From contig CM054057.1 of assembly GCA_028641055.1 (NCBI GenBank), positions 332,784,482-332,848,481 of the forward strand: a DNA stretch of 64,000 nt, given 5' to 3'. A program made the translations under genes and the position numbers. Position 1 is the first letter of the stretch. Each line of letters begins with the position of its first letter. Below the pieces are notes generated by a model, which searched no databases, was not told where the DNA came from, and worked only from the letters and a program-made list of their open reading frames with translations. Source of the DNA: Alopecurus myosuroides (taxonomy: Eukaryota > Streptophyta > Magnoliopsida > Poales > Poaceae). This document shows positions 48,493 to 60,773 of the stretch, in pieces.

Positions 48493-49589
48493 TAAACTAG
48501 TTGACATGGTAGACATATTTAAATGGGCCCATATGCAATTTGGATTGCATATGGAAAAGCCCATGAATTAATGTTGAATTAAATGATCTACAAATAACCA
48601 TCATGTGAAAGTTGATTAGAATGATGCATTGATGATGAAAACAATAAGAAAACAACTTTAGCTTCAGTTTGATAGGTTGTTTACCAAGTTTGGAATTTTA
48701 TTTATTAAGTTATGAACTTTGGCATTTTAAATGATTTAAACAAACATTTGTTGTTTTCACCAATTTTAAATGTTCAAAACAGATAACAAAATTTATATTT
48801 GGAAAGAACACAAAATTTTAGATGGAATACATATTTCATCTGTTGAATTTGGATTTTAGATGAGCAAGTTATTAAATTGACAATTTTAAATGCATTAATT
48901 GAGAAATAGTTGTTTTCAGCAATTTAATTTATTTAAAACAGAACACAAAGTTGATATTTGCAAAGTTCATGAAAAATGGAATGGAAAACATATTTTATAT
49001 GTTCAAAAGGAATTTAGTTTGACCAAGTTATTAATTTAGCAATTTTAAATGATTTAAACAAGATTTAAATTATTTAACCAATTTTAATTATTCAAAACAG
49101 GAAACAAAGTTTATATTTGGAAAGCTTGTTCAATTTTGCATGGAAAACATATTTTACATGTGCCATTTGAATTAAATTTGAAATAGTTATGAATTTAATC
49201 AAATTCAAAAGAGTTATTTGAACTTGAATTTTTGAATTGATTTGGAATGTTCAAAACAGTGCACAAATGGTTTAAACAGGTAGAGCATTTAATTCTGCAT
49301 GGAAAACATATTTTATATTTTGAATTTGGAGTTTAAATGAATTGATTAGGTGCATTTGAATGTTAGGGACCGGATTGTGATTTTACAGGGACCTAAAAGA
49401 GAAAAAGGAAACACAGATAGGCCCCTGGGGTGTCTCTCACACAGGGTACCTTGGCCTGTGTCACTGCCGTGCGGGGCCAGTGCCACGGTGACGTGTGGAA
49501 GGTGAGATGGCGCCTGGTGAGACACAGACATGTGGGACCAGGGAGTCCGTGTGGAAAATTTGTAAAAAGGGGGCCTTTTGCGCCCACGG

Positions 49590-49643
49590 GGATTCGACCC
49601 CGCGCCCATGCGCTGTGCGGTTGGGTGCTGCACCACTGGGGCT
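49590..49643 (-). other. tRNA-like module in the family-B LTR
   Basis: Minus strand AGCCCCAGTGG (49643-49633), a 32 nt gap, then GGGTCGAATCC (49600-49590). The surrounding sequence is otherwise very different from family A. Confidence 0.55.
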
Positions 49644-51182
49644 GCTGCTGTGGTTGTGATAGAACAGGGAGGCTTGGGGGGTTTGAGGTGGCCGCTCGTC
49701 AGTTAACTTAACGAAAGGTTCAGTCTTTCTGAACCTTACGGCCGAGGAGGTGACCATCGACGGCGAGCGCGCGACGGCGACGATAGAGCAAGGGGAGAGG
49801 GCCAGGAGGCAGAGGCTCACCGAGGGGAAGTGATGCGACGGCGACCGGCTCGAGGGAGGCACGGGGACGACGGCGGGTCGACGACGGAGGTCTCGGTGAT
49901 CCGCGACGGCCGGCGGTGTCCTTGGAAGCGTGCGAAGCGCCTGCTGCTCCTCCGGCCTCGATTCCTGCGGCGAAGACGAAGACGAAGCCACGGTGGTTTG
50001 ATTCCCGCGGCTGCGCAGGTGCGAGGGGGTCCAGGGGCTCGCCGGCGAGGACCTGAAAGTGGCGGAGCGTCGGGATTCAGAGATACAGAGAACAGAGAGA
50101 AAAAGAGGAAAAGGAGGGCTCGCCGGCGGCGACCTGAGGCTGCTCCGGTGCTCAGAACTGGTGAGGAGCGAAAGGGACGTGCCCTGCGTCGATTCCAGGC
50201 GATGCCGTGCCGCGACGAGGTCTACAGCGGCGGCGCCATGCTCGCAAAGTCACGGCCGTGTCCTGCTGCTGTCGGGTTTCAGGGAAACGCCGGGGAGAGA
50301 GAGAAAGAGGTGGCGGCGGCTGTGGAGGGGAAAAATGGAGAGAGGGAACTAGGGCAGCAGGGAGGCGCTCGTAGGCGCGGCTTTAAGGAGGAGGAGGCAC
50401 GCTCCCGGCCGTCCCATCCACTGTCTTTTGACGTGGACATCGTCGATTCCCTGCCGTACAGAGGTAGGGGATGGCGCAGGGAGTAGGTGGGCTGCCAGCT
50501 TGGGCCTCCAGGGGTTGTAGGTGGGCTCAGCCCACTTGGTCTGGCCTGCCTCCCCCTCTCTCTCTTTTCTGTTTTTCTGTTTTTATTTTTCTGTTTATTT
50601 TTTTTTGTAGGAAAGAAAAGAAGAGAAATAGAAGTAGGTGTTAGGGTTTTATTTTTATGAAATAATTTTTATTGATTTACAAAACAATAAAGTCAAAGCA
50701 TGTTAACATTAATTTCAAAAATTTGAAATGTCAATTTGATTTGAATTTGCTATTTGAATTTCAAATAGGGTTTCATAAGGATTTGATTTTTGAAATAACC
50801 AATTTTATTCAATAAGCTCAACCAATTATGAAAACTTATTGAATTTAAATGTTTGCAAGATTTTAATTTTAAACCACAATTGGAACATGCCAAGTATGAA
50901 AGAGTTGATTTGAATTTGAACTGGAATTTACCATTAGGGTGTTAATAAAAGGGAGTTTTATTAACAAGCATTTTAATTGATTCAAATTCAAAACTATTGA
51001 AAACATTTTGAGTTGTTTAGTTTGCAACTTTTAATTGGAAACTTTGGACATGTTTGAAAGTTTAAATTGGTTTGAACTTTTTAAGTTGTTTTGAAAACAG
51101 GGGCAATGCATATGATGCATGTGATGCAAAGCAAAAAGAAAAACAACCAAATCTAATTGGGAGAAATCCCCCGGGTGTTACA

Positions 51183-51680
51183 AGTAGTCAGTCCATGAGT
51201 GGGACATTTCTTCACCATAGTTTTCATTCTTTCGCAAGCTTTAGCAACATGTTCATTATCAAATTGTTTAAAATTCATTATGTCACTTCTCAGGGATATA
51301 ATCTTAGCAGGAGGATAATATTTTCCAATGAAAGCATCTTTAAACTTAGTCCATGAATCAATACTATTTCTAGGCAAAGATAGCAACCATTCTTTAGCTC
51401 TTCCTCTCAAAGACAAAGGAAATAATTTCAGTTTAATAATATCTCCATCCACATCTTTATATTTTTGCATCTCACATAGTTCAACAAAATTATTAAAGTG
51501 GACAGCAGCATCATCAGTACTAATACCAGAAAATTGCTCTTTCATCACAAGATTTAATAAAGCAGGTTTAATCTCATAGAAAGCAGCAGTAGGAGCAGGC
51601 AGATCAATAGGTGTACAAATAAAATCATTGTTGTTTGTGCTAGTGAATTCACACAACTTAGTATTCTCAGAGGAACTCAT
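51183..51680 (-). pseudogene. Athila-like Gypsy gag, 3'-truncated
   Basis: 166 codons from ATG 51680, beginning MSSSENTKLCEFTS, are open until the family-B LTR cuts the gene at 51183. The retrotransposon gag core is visible, with 'HFNNFVELCEMQKYKDVDGD' and 'LFPLSLRGRAKEWLLSLP', in the style of Athila-type capsid proteins. It would form the particle around the element's RNA. The rest of gag and all of pol are absent from this window. It lies downstream of its own LTR and primer region on the minus strand. Confidence 0.85.
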
Positions 51681-51882
51681 TTTATCAGAATAAAAGAAGG
51701 CAAATAAATAACAGTTATGAAGTAAACTAATTTTTTTGTGTTTTCAATAAAGAGAAGCAAAACAAGATAAAAAATAAAAACAAGACAATAAACAAAATAA
51801 AGAGGTTGAGAGTGAGAGATTCCCCTTGCCAGAAGACTTCCTTCTCCCCGGCAACAGCGCCAGAAAAATCCTTGATGCACTT
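51681..51882 (-). other. Leader and primer region of the Athila-like element
   Basis: Between the LTR and the gag start. The minus strand has TGGCGCTGTTGCCGGGGAG about 15-20 bp from the LTR end, a typical primer-region motif of this Gypsy group. No open frame of interest. Confidence 0.6.
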
Positions 51883-53451
51883 TGTTGGGAACCCCAAGAG
51901 GAGGCTGTGATGAGAACAATGGTAGGAGTTTTCCCCTTAGTTAAAAACCAGGGTTATCAATCCAGTAGGAGAAAGAGGACCTTCGGAAGGTTGATGCCAC
52001 TGACGGTGGTGCTGGCGCTTCATCGGTGTCAGCAACAACGTGGAACCTGCCCACAACACAACCAAAATACTTTTCCCCAACGGTATAGTGAGGTTGTCAC
52101 TCTCACCGGTCTTGCTGAAAACAAAGATTAGACCTATAGTGTGGAAAATAGTGTATGCTTGCAGTAAGTAAAGAAAGCAGGAAAGAGTTGTGGTTTGTTT
52201 AACAGTGTGGAAGAATGGACCGGGGTTCATAGTTTCACTCGTGGTGTCTCTCCATAAAAGATAGCATGCTGGGTGAACAAATTACAGCTGGGCAATTGAC
52301 AAATAGAGGTTGCACCGTAGTGCACAATATGACATGAAGATTACTTTGATATTTAGTGCGCACATTACAACAAGATACATTGACCGACATCCATCTGCAT
52401 CTATGACTAATAATCCACCCTCAGTTTATCATCCGACCCCCCTTAGATATTAAGTTGCAAGTAACAGATAATTGCATTAAACAAAGTGTGTAATGTAAGC
52501 AATGATTATGCACGCGGGAACTCTCACCGTTGTTTTCTCCCTAATGGCAACAGCACATCCCCCCTTCACGTTTCTATCACTCGAGCAAGGTGGTGAGGAG
52601 GCATGAACCCACTATCGAGGATAAATACTCCCTCTTGGAGCCACTAGCAACTACTTGGCCAGAGCAACCACTAGCAACGGAAAACATGCAAGATCACAAA
52701 TAGCATATGCAAATAAAGACTATAATCAACTTGGCATAAGTTCAATATTCATCGGATCCCAGCAAACACAGCACATATAATTACATAAGATCAATCTCGA
52801 TCATGATAGGAAGCTCACGAGATCAAAACATGGAGGCATATGAGGATAAGACAACCATCTAGCTACAGCTACGAACCCGTAGTCCAAGGATGAACTACTC
52901 ACGCATCACTTCGGAGGCACGCATGGTGATGTAGAAGCCTCCGGTGATGATCTCCTCTCCGGCAGGGTGCCGGAAATAGCTTTAGAACCCCCCCTGATCT
53001 AGGGTTGACGGTGATGGCGGCTGCAGAACTTTTCGGGGATTTTTTATAAGGTGTTTAGGGTTTTCCATCCGGGGGCTTAAATAGGCGAAAGGGCAAAGGC
53101 GGTGGAGCTCCAGGGGCCCCACACCTATAGGTGGCGCGGCCAGGGGGACCTGCGCCACCCTATGGTGTGGCCCCCCCTGTTGCATGTCTTCCACTCCTCT
53201 TCGGTGTTCTGGATGCTTCGGGGGAAAATAGGAACTTCGGGCTTTGTGGGGTCCAATTCCGAGAATGTTTGCAGAACAACTTTTCTGAAACCAAAAAGAG
53301 CAAAAAACAGGGAACTAGCACTTGTCATCTTGTTAATAGGTTAGTCCCGGAAAACGTATAAAAATGCTATAAATAAGGGAGAAAACAAGTAGCAATTGGC
53401 AAAATATGATTATGGAGCATCAAAAATTATAGATACGTTGGAGACGTATCA
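51883..53451 (-). repeat. 5' LTR of the Athila-like Gypsy element (1569 bp)
   Basis: Plus-strand left end TGTTGGGAACCCC (51883); right end ATACGTTGGAGACGTATCA (53451). On the minus strand it therefore starts TGATACGTCTCCAACGTAT, a start very familiar from wheat-group Gypsy LTRs. It sits inside Copia LTR sequence at 53452. Confidence 0.8.
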
Positions 53452-53954
53452 TGCTGCACCTCACACCGGATTCTCCGATCTAAACACTAGAGTCTCCGGA
53501 CTGGCCGGAGATTCCGGTGTGGCAGGCCGGAGTCTCCGGACCACACGCCAAAAACACCAAGGAATGGACAAGACATGTACGCAGCAAATAAAACTTGTTT
53601 GTTTGGAAAGTTTTGGCTTGGGAATGAAAAACAATAGTAGGGAGGGAACTTCGTACTCAAAGAATGCAAGAAATCATTTGAACACCAAATTTTTGAGTAT
53701 GTTATTCAAAATGGCAAACAACTCTCAATAAGTCAAAATACGAACAAATAAGAACCAACTCTTCAAAGGAAGAGGTTGGTGGCCTAAGCCACCATGTAAG
53801 AGAACATGGTATGTCACCGCGAAGATATATCTTGGGTACATTGCCAATTCTCGACATTGAAGCTCACAATTCAACATTAGAAAAATAGATATAACAATGA
53901 ATTTTTGCTATGAGCATAATGGGGGGAGGGAGAACCCAATGTGTTAGGATAACA
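53452..53954 (-). repeat. Copia 3' LTR, partial
   Basis: In the minus sense the LTR begins TGTTATCCTAAC at 53954, directly after the purine tract AAATAGGGGGAG. It is cut at 53452 by the Athila-like element. GC-rich repeats of the type TCTCCGGA lie at about 53465-53545. Confidence 0.7.
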
Positions 53955-54022
53955 CTCCCCCTATTTCCATGCCTACACCTAAACCCAAACACGTTTCATC
54001 TATAGGGGTGTGTGCAAGATCA
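53955..54022 (-). other. Copia polypurine tract and 3' leader
   Basis: Minus strand AAATAGGGGGAGTG next to the LTR start, downstream of the RNase H end of pol. Confidence 0.7.
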
Positions 54023-56554
54023 TCAAGTCAAGCTCGTTGAATCAATGATGTTTAGTTCATTCCTCAAGAACATGAATCTTGCATCGTCGAGTGGCTTCGT
54101 GAAGATATCCTCAAGATTGTCCTTGGTGGGCACATATGCGAGAGAAATATCACCTCTTGCCACATGGTCACAGATGAAATGATGACGAATCACAATGTGC
54201 TTCGTTCTTGTGTGTTGCACGGGGTTGTAGGAAATGTTGATGGCACTTTCATTGTCACACATGAGAGGCACCTTATCCAAATGAACATCTTATTCCTTGA
54301 GAGTTTGCCTCATCCATAGCAATTGGGTGCAAGCACTTGCGACGTCTACATACTCGGCTTTTGCGGTGGAGAGAGATATGCAATTTTGCTTCTTGGAAGA
54401 CCAACTCACCAAAGACCTACCAAGAAATTGGCAAGACCAGAAGTGGACTTCCTATCACCTTGATCACCCGCCCAATCGGAATCCGTGTAGCCATTGAGAG
54501 AGAATTGTGACCCCTTTGGGTACCACAAACCAAACCTTGAGGTATGAACCAAATACCGAAAGATCCTATGGACCGCCACTAAGTGGCTTTCCTTAGGAGC
54601 CGCTTGATACCTTGCACACACACCTACACTCAAAACGATATCGGGCCTAGATGCACAAAGGTAAATCAAAGAACCAATCATAGAATGATACAAATTTTGG
54701 TCCACATCTTTACCATCCGGGTTACGCTTGAGGTGGCACTTGACTTGCATAGGAGATGGCTTGATCTTTGCATTTTGGAAATTAAACCTCTTGATCATGT
54801 CTTGGGTATAATTGGCTTGAGAAATGAAAGTACCACGAGCCAATTGCTTGATCTCAAAGCCAAGGAAGAATTTAAGCTCTCCCATCATAGAAATCTCGAA
54901 CCTGTCAGTCATAAGCTTTGAGAACTCATTATTGAAACTTGGTTAGTTGAGCCAAATATGATATCGTCCACATTGAGTTGGCATATGAAAAGATCTCCCT
55001 TTACTCTCTTTGTGAAGAGAGTGGGGTCGATCTTCCCAACTTTGAAACCACGGTCATCGAACAACTCTCTAAGGTGCTCATACCACGCACGTGGTGCTTG
55101 TTTAAGTCCATAGAGCGCCTTATCGAGCTTGTATACATGGTTAGGAAAGTTGAGGTTCTCGAACCCCGGAGGTTTCTTAACATATACCTCCTCTTTGAGT
55201 GGACCATTCAAGAAGGCACTTTTAACATCCATTTGTTGCAATTTGAAATTATGTGAAGATGCATAAGCAAGAAGGATACATATGGACTCAAGGCGAGCCA
55301 CAGGAGCATAGGTTTCATCAAAGTCAATGCCTTCAACTTCAGTGTAACCTTGAGCTACCAATCTTGCCTTGTTCCTAATAACAATGCCATGCTCATCTTG
55401 CTTGTTCTTGAATATTCACTTAGTGCCAATAACATTGTGGCAATCTTTGGGATTCTCAACTAATCTCGAAACCTTGTTGCGCTCAAAGTTATTGAGCTCA
55501 TCATGCATAGCTTCAACCCAATCGGAGTCCTCAAGAGCTTCAAACGCTTTCTATGGTTCTACCATAGATATGTGAGCTTGATGCTCACTAAAATGTGCCA
55601 ATTTCCTTCTTGTGGATTTTCTAGCTTGAACATCTTCCAAGACCTTGTTGTCTTGAGAATCAAATATGTTCAAAGCTCTTCTTATCCTTCTAGCACGACG
55701 GGCTTCGATCTCCTCATTATTGCGAGGAGGGATCACTTGATCATCTTGATCATTTGGGTCCCCGTCTTGACCAACTTGGCCTTGATCATCACCATCATCA
55801 TCAACAATTTCTTCAACAATAGTTTCAACTTGAGGAGAGGAGGATGAGGATGGTTGATCTTGGCCTTGACCTTGACTAGCATGAATGATAGGAGTGGTTG
55901 CATCTTGCGTAGTTACTTGGTCAATAAGAGGAGGGTCTTCAACATGTTCTTGGGTAGGTGCATCACTTGGCTCCTTGGCTTGTTCTTCTATTGTAGAGGA
56001 GGGCTCCACTTGGCTAGAGCATAGTCCTTCTCGAGTTGCCATAAGGTGTCCCTCAATGGGTCGGAAAAATCCCACACCCATCCTTCCTATGGCCTCTTGA
56101 GGCATTTCAACATCTACATTAGAAACATGAAATTGCGCCACTTGGGAGCCATCATTTGCCTCGAAAACCACACTACAAGATTCTATGACAATCCGTGAGG
56201 CTTTGTCAAAGACTCTATAAGTGTGGGATTCGGCACCGTAACCAACAAATATACCCTCAATAGTTTTGGATTGAAATTTAGACAACCTAACACCCTTGAT
56301 CAAATAAAAGCACTTACAACCGAATACACGGAAGTAGGAGACGTTGGGCTTGTTGCCGGTGAGAATCTCATACAGAGTCTTGTCCAAGGCCTTGCGGATG
56401 TAGAGGCGGTTGGAGGAGTGTCATGTGGTGGATATGGCCTCGGCCCATAAATATTGGGGAGAAGAATACTCCACCAACATGGTCCTTGCCATATCCAAGA
56501 GAGTGCGATTATTCCTTTCGGCAACACCATTTTGTTGAGGAGTGTAAGTGGCGG
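54023..56554 (-). pseudogene. Copia polyprotein pseudogene (integrase C-part, RT, RNase H)
   Basis: Minus-strand order: integrase core end (56554 leftward, codons like TPQQNGVAER) in broken frames; integrase C-terminal region and acidic linker (56387-55551, with VSYFRVFGCKCFYLIKG); reverse transcriptase (55361-54909, with [10 protein letters not shown] and [13 protein letters not shown]); RT end and start of RNase H (54912-54406, with YTDSDWAGD); RNase H end (54280-54023, with CDNESAINIS and TKHIVIRHHF). Several stops and shifts separate these. The usual YVDD of the active site reads NVDD. The N-terminal part (gag, protease) is lost to the Gypsy insertion at 56555. The order IN-RT-RH identifies Copia. 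Confidence 0.9.
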
Positions 56555-57410
56555 TGTCGGGGGGTTACCCCCGAGTAGGGGTAAGGCAAGTGGTAAAGGC
56601 AAGATCAAAGGAGAGGTTTGGCTGAGTAGCTGGCTACCCTGTACACGCTACCCGGTCGACTGCTATTCGGCCATACACGCTGATGGCCAGGAGAAAGAAT
56701 CAAGGAAGTTATTCTCCTCCGAGTAGAGGAAGTGGTCCGAGTAGAGGTGGCAGTTTCCTACTCGGGCCAGAAGTCAAAGGAGCCGTTCTGACACAGGATC
56801 CCGCGAATCCTGGGTCCGTACTGGTGCACTGTTCATCTGCAGAGCGCGTGCTTATCCGCGCCAGGGTGTCAGCAGGGCGGTGCAGGTTAGGGGGCCTACC
56901 CTGTGGCCGTGACAGTGATAACAGATCGTCATCTTGGTTTTGCACAACGACTTTCCACACAAGACAAACTAGGAAGCCAAAGCTGTCAGCGAGAAGCTGG
57001 AAGTGTGCAGTGTGCACACTATGTCGACATCTGTTTGTACTTTTCCCTCTTGGCTGTATCCGGCTGGGCACCAGTATATAAGGTGCCCTGCCTCCTCCTG
57101 TGTGAGGGTCGCGTCTTTGGAGAGAACACCTAGCTTACGCCTTACGTAGAGAGAAGGGTGGCTACTCGGCTGTAGGCCAAAACTGTATTGTGGCTACTCG
57201 GTGACACACAAATATAAAGAGAGAAAGGCAGGAGTAGGGGTTTTACCTCCACACGAGAGCCCTGAACCTGGGTAGATCTTGTTGTTTGCAGTGATTGATT
57301 CATCCCACACGTGGCTACTCGCTGCGTGATCCCTCCCCGAGCACCTCCAGCGTCCATCGACCCCAAACAGTTAGCCATCCTATGGCATCTGCCGTGATAC
57401 CACCACGACA
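56555..57410 (+). repeat. 5' LTR of a plus-strand Gypsy element (856 bp)
   Basis: It starts TGTCGGGGGGTTACCCC and ends CACCACGACA just before a primer site. It contains a TATA box at 57075-57082. It is inserted in the Copia integrase. A right target duplication cannot be checked, because the element is truncated. Confidence 0.85.
57075..57082 (+). promoter_or_regulatory. TATA box of the Gypsy LTR
   Basis: TATATAAG in the context ACCAGTATATAAGGTGCC, in the middle of the LTR, as expected for a U3 promoter. Confidence 0.75.
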
Positions 57411-58972
57411 GCTGGCGCCCACCGTGGGGCAACCAGCGGCGCTGGCTGGAGTTCACGTTCGGACGGGATCCATTTCTGCTACTGGGGAGCGCGTGGTCTG
57501 TGGCCTTGTCCATAGATTCGGCTCCTTCGACTTCGTCATCGACAACGCCGGCGATTTCGGCGGCAGGGCTATGCCAGAGGGCGGCACGGTGCTCTCCTTC
57601 GGCTCGCACCTCGTCTACGTCGCCATCACCATCGTCCGCGAGTACCCTGAGCAGGTGCACGTCGCGGAAGATCCCCCTGTTGTCATCGTTGCACGCGGAA
57701 AGCCAACTGGCTGTTCTGCGGACAGCGTGGAAGTGCTGATGACCGGCCCGGCTATCGCTGCCGGGAAGGGCGCGGCGGCATCCGCGGCAGTCGTTGAGGA
57801 GCTTGCTGGCCCGGGCGAGCTCCCGAGAACGCACAAGCCCTACGAGCTGCCCCAGAACCTCCCGGGCTACATCCCTCCTTCCACAACATCGACGATACCG
57901 GCATCCGCCGTGCGAGTAGGCATGCCGCCTCCCACCGAGCTCGAGCTTATGGCCATGAGGGCGCAGCTCGACCAGCAGCGCCAGGCGCTGCTCGCCGAGC
58001 AGCTGGAGCTGGAAAAGGTTAGGCTCGAGCTTAACCTGGACCAGAACGAGTACAACAGAGCTCATGGCTTTACGCCTGTAGTCAGGAGGCCTGCCAAGGC
58101 AGGCGCTACGCGCAGCAACCTAGGCACCGAGATGGCAGCAGTTGGTGAAACTGCTGGCCAAGCTGATAGCCAAAACACCACCACCACCAGACCCAAATAC
58201 AGCACCCCCGCCAAAACCCTTAGAGCTGCTGAGGCTGTAGCTGCTGAGTTGCCGCATCTCGCTGGCGACGCGCGCGTTAGGCAGCAGGAGAGGCTCAATG
58301 AGCTAGTGCTAGAGGCTGCTAGGCAGAACGAGGAGTTTCGGAAAGCCAATCCGGGTGCTGGAGCTTCTCAGGTGGTGCATTCGCATGCGGCTAGATCTAA
58401 CGATCAGGCCTCATCACCGCATCCCAGCCGTGAGAGGGACCGGAGTGGGCACTCTGGTAGAGACAGGCGGATGCAGGTGTACGACCCGGCTGTCGCCGCG
58501 AAACAGCACGCTGTGCCGCGACAGTCCGGTCAAAAACACAACACTGCAGGAGCAGGCTATCAAGCCCATAAAGCTCGTAGCCAGGCGCGAGATGGAGATC
58601 GCCCAGGCCCTTCTCAGCATCAGGTTGCTCAGGCTACTCGGCAGAGACCGCAGCCGCGTGCGATCGCGCCAGCCGCCAACCCAGTGGAGCAACCTGCAGT
58701 CGTGCAGGTGGACAGATATGATGATGGCTACTCGGCTATGGGGTTGGCTGGCTATGATATCCTGGATCGCGTGGGCGAGCGTGTGCTGGAGCCTAGTGAT
58801 GCCAGGCACAAGCTGGACCGGATTAACCTATCCGCGCAACTCGAGAGCAAGGGGCCGCCTGGCCCAGAATGTTTTGGCCCACGCATCATGACACTGTGAA
58901 GCAGTTCCAGCTCGCTAGGGGGACCAAGTGCTACAACGGCAGCACCAAGCCGGAAGATTGGCTTAATAACTA
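57411..58972 (+). pseudogene. Gypsy gag, N-terminal part, frameshifted and truncated
   Basis: The frame is open through the primer site to a stop at 58897-58899. The first ATG after the LTR in this frame is 57571, but the true start is uncertain. The product has a Glu/Leu/Gln-rich segment (about 57945-58050, ELMAMRAQLDQQRQALLAEQ) likely to form a coiled coil, and a basic Arg/Ser/His-rich stretch. Near the end, 'ECFGPRIMTL' precedes the stop. In the next frame the text goes on as 'VKQFQLARGTKCYNGSTKPE' then DWLNNY, which is the expected start of the gag core, so a small frameshift lies at about 58885-58893. The sequence ends at 58972 where a Helitron begins. Confidence 0.8.
57413..57430 (+). 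other. Primer binding site of the plus-strand Gypsy element
   Basis: TGGCGCCCACCGTGGGGC, 2 bp after the LTR end. This is a common primer site in the Tat/Retrosat-type group of grass Gypsy elements. Confidence 0.85.
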
Positions 58973-59001
58973 CTAGTTGAATGCCCGTGCGTTGCTACGG
59001 G
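58973..59001 (-). mobile_element. Helitron 3' terminus
   Basis: On the minus strand: hairpin CCCGT-AGCAACGC-ACGGG (59001-58984), then 11 nt CATTCAACTAG ending at 58973, then host T (58972). A GC-rich hairpin about 11 nt before a CTRR end, inserted between A and T, is the hallmark of Helitron 3' ends. The 5' end lies somewhere to the right and is not resolved. Confidence 0.85.
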
Positions 59002-60773
59002 GACAAAAAAAATCTAGGGGCTCAACTTTAATCTTGTCAAACATGAAAATGTAGAATTCACATTATTATACAGGACATGGCAAAACATAATTCAAATCAA
59101 ACTGTATTTACATATACATTAAAAAATATCGCAAAAATTTATAAGTCAATTGGTGAATAACGAATAAAAGGCACAAAAATCTGCCCTCCGAGAACTAATA
59201 GTGTGCAACTACTGTTTGAAAGCACGCAAACAATTTTGTTAAATTTATTTCACATCCTAACTATAATAGGTATAGACAATACTCTGTAAAAAGAGAATCA
59301 TGTACCCAGTAGATCATATTTAGTCCTTGCTTATGTAGCACAACATGAGTTTAGAAATGCTTGGGGCATGGAAGATCTAGAGCATTTGTGACGGATCCCC
59401 ACACCGTCGACCTCCATCCCATGCGCCAGCTCCTCGGATGCCTCTGCCACTGCCACCCGCAGCATCTCCATCCCATGTCAAGACTTCAACATGAGCTCGT
59501 CACTTGTTCGTGTGTGTGCTGCAATGGGACATGGGATTGGGAGACGAAAACAAATCATTTCAAAACCAGAACATCTCGTCACCAAAACCGAAATCAATAG
59601 TATGTTTATATATAGATACTAAAATAGCAATGAGAACAAATTACAGCGGCAACTCAAAGTGAAGTTTGTAGTTGTTCAAAGAGAGAATTTCGCATGTCCA
59701 TCAGGAGAGATGGCTAAATATAATACTATGGTGTATGTTCTCCCATGTGTCAAGCTACAAATAGAGAAAATGGACACAATTAATACAAACGAGAAAAGTT
59801 ATTGTATACCTGAGCTGTTTAATAATCTCACTGCATACTTTTGACATTGTTTGATACCGCCATACAATTATCTGATTCTCTGAGTACCCCTGGATGCTAA
59901 CGAGCTTATTAACATTCTTGGGTCACACAAGATTGCAGACTTGATAAGACATTCAACAGCATCAGCACATGTAAGAAAAACATGTTCAGCACTAACACTT
60001 CCACAAATCTATATAAACAATTTTGTGCCTTCACAACACTTAAATGTCTAATGGTCTGAACCGTGGACAATTAAAGCATCAAATTTCTCCGCACTTATAG
60101 AAACAATGCAATTAAAGCCCACTTTCTTTTCCTAAAGAGTTCATGGAACCTACTTTTGTATACTGCCAAGGTCAGCCAGTCCAGATCTTCACTCATTTTA
60201 TTTTCCAGGAAACAAATGCATTTGTAAGTTATATATTGTAATATAGAATAGCCCTCGTACTATAACAAAGTATTAACGCAACAACTATTTCAAACGTCCA
60301 CTTTTTCCTGAGAAATTAAATCTCTGATGATGCTAGCCGTGTTTAAGGTTGTAGACTGCAAGTATCGTGTGTGAATGATTCATAGTTAAAGTTGGACCAT
60401 GTAGCTATGTACTCTTCATGTGGCGTACGTACCTTAGTTAGAGCACCTTTCACCAATCAGTACATATACGGTGAGTATACCTATGCAAGCCTTTGAACTG
60501 AACAACAAGAGGCGCTTAAAATCTGAGATACGTAAATTCCAATATTGTATGAAAAGAAATAACAGGTTCAGCAGATAGTATTACTGGATGCATCAAGAAA
60601 CAGACCATTAAATTTGCTCTGCCATAGTTATGCAACGATATGGATTGTGCATCTTATTCTTGGTAGATACGCAACGTCAGCTATGTTGTGTATCCAACAT
60701 TCAAAATATTCAAGGAAAAGAAAGGATTATCTAGCCATCAGTCATTCGCTGACTGACCTTTGAGATTTCCTAG
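59002..60773. other. AT-rich DNA, probably Helitron interior
   Basis: No supported gene. A sequence at 59616 (minus TCTATATATAAACATACTA preceded by A) is a possible Helitron 5' end, but the flank right of it does not resume the gag gene. Short open frames have no recognisable domain. Confidence 0.4.

Larger units (their letters stand above)
32423..51182 (-). mobile_element. Composite LTR array: family A, chimeric LTR, family B, nested solo LTR
   Basis: Order on the plus strand: A LTR 32423-37455; A internal 37456-38283; chimeric LTR 38284-41711; B internal 41712-42206; B LTR 42207-51182 containing a solo LTR 43980-48487. All parts share the minus orientation. The flanking pentamers differ (GAATA at 32418-32422, AGTAG at 51183-51187) and so do the flanking elements (LINE ORF1 on the left, Athila-like gag on the right). 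The block is therefore not one clean insertion, and recombination with loss of intervening DNA is the simplest reading. Confidence 0.8.
42207..51182 (-). repeat. LTR of family B, interrupted by a solo LTR
   Basis: The plus-strand left end is TGTGACGCCCCGAG (42207) and the right end CCGGGTGTTACA (51182). Without the insert at 43980-48492 it is about 4.46 kb. The outer parts (42207-about 42900 and about 49700-51182) differ from family A, whereas the part around 42930-43480 is clearly related to it. Confidence 0.85.

Noticed and set aside
59601..59616. Helitron 5' end at 59616, giving a 644 bp element
   Set aside because: It has the right kind of sequence after A, but the flank to the right does not resume the interrupted gag, so the true end is probably elsewhere.
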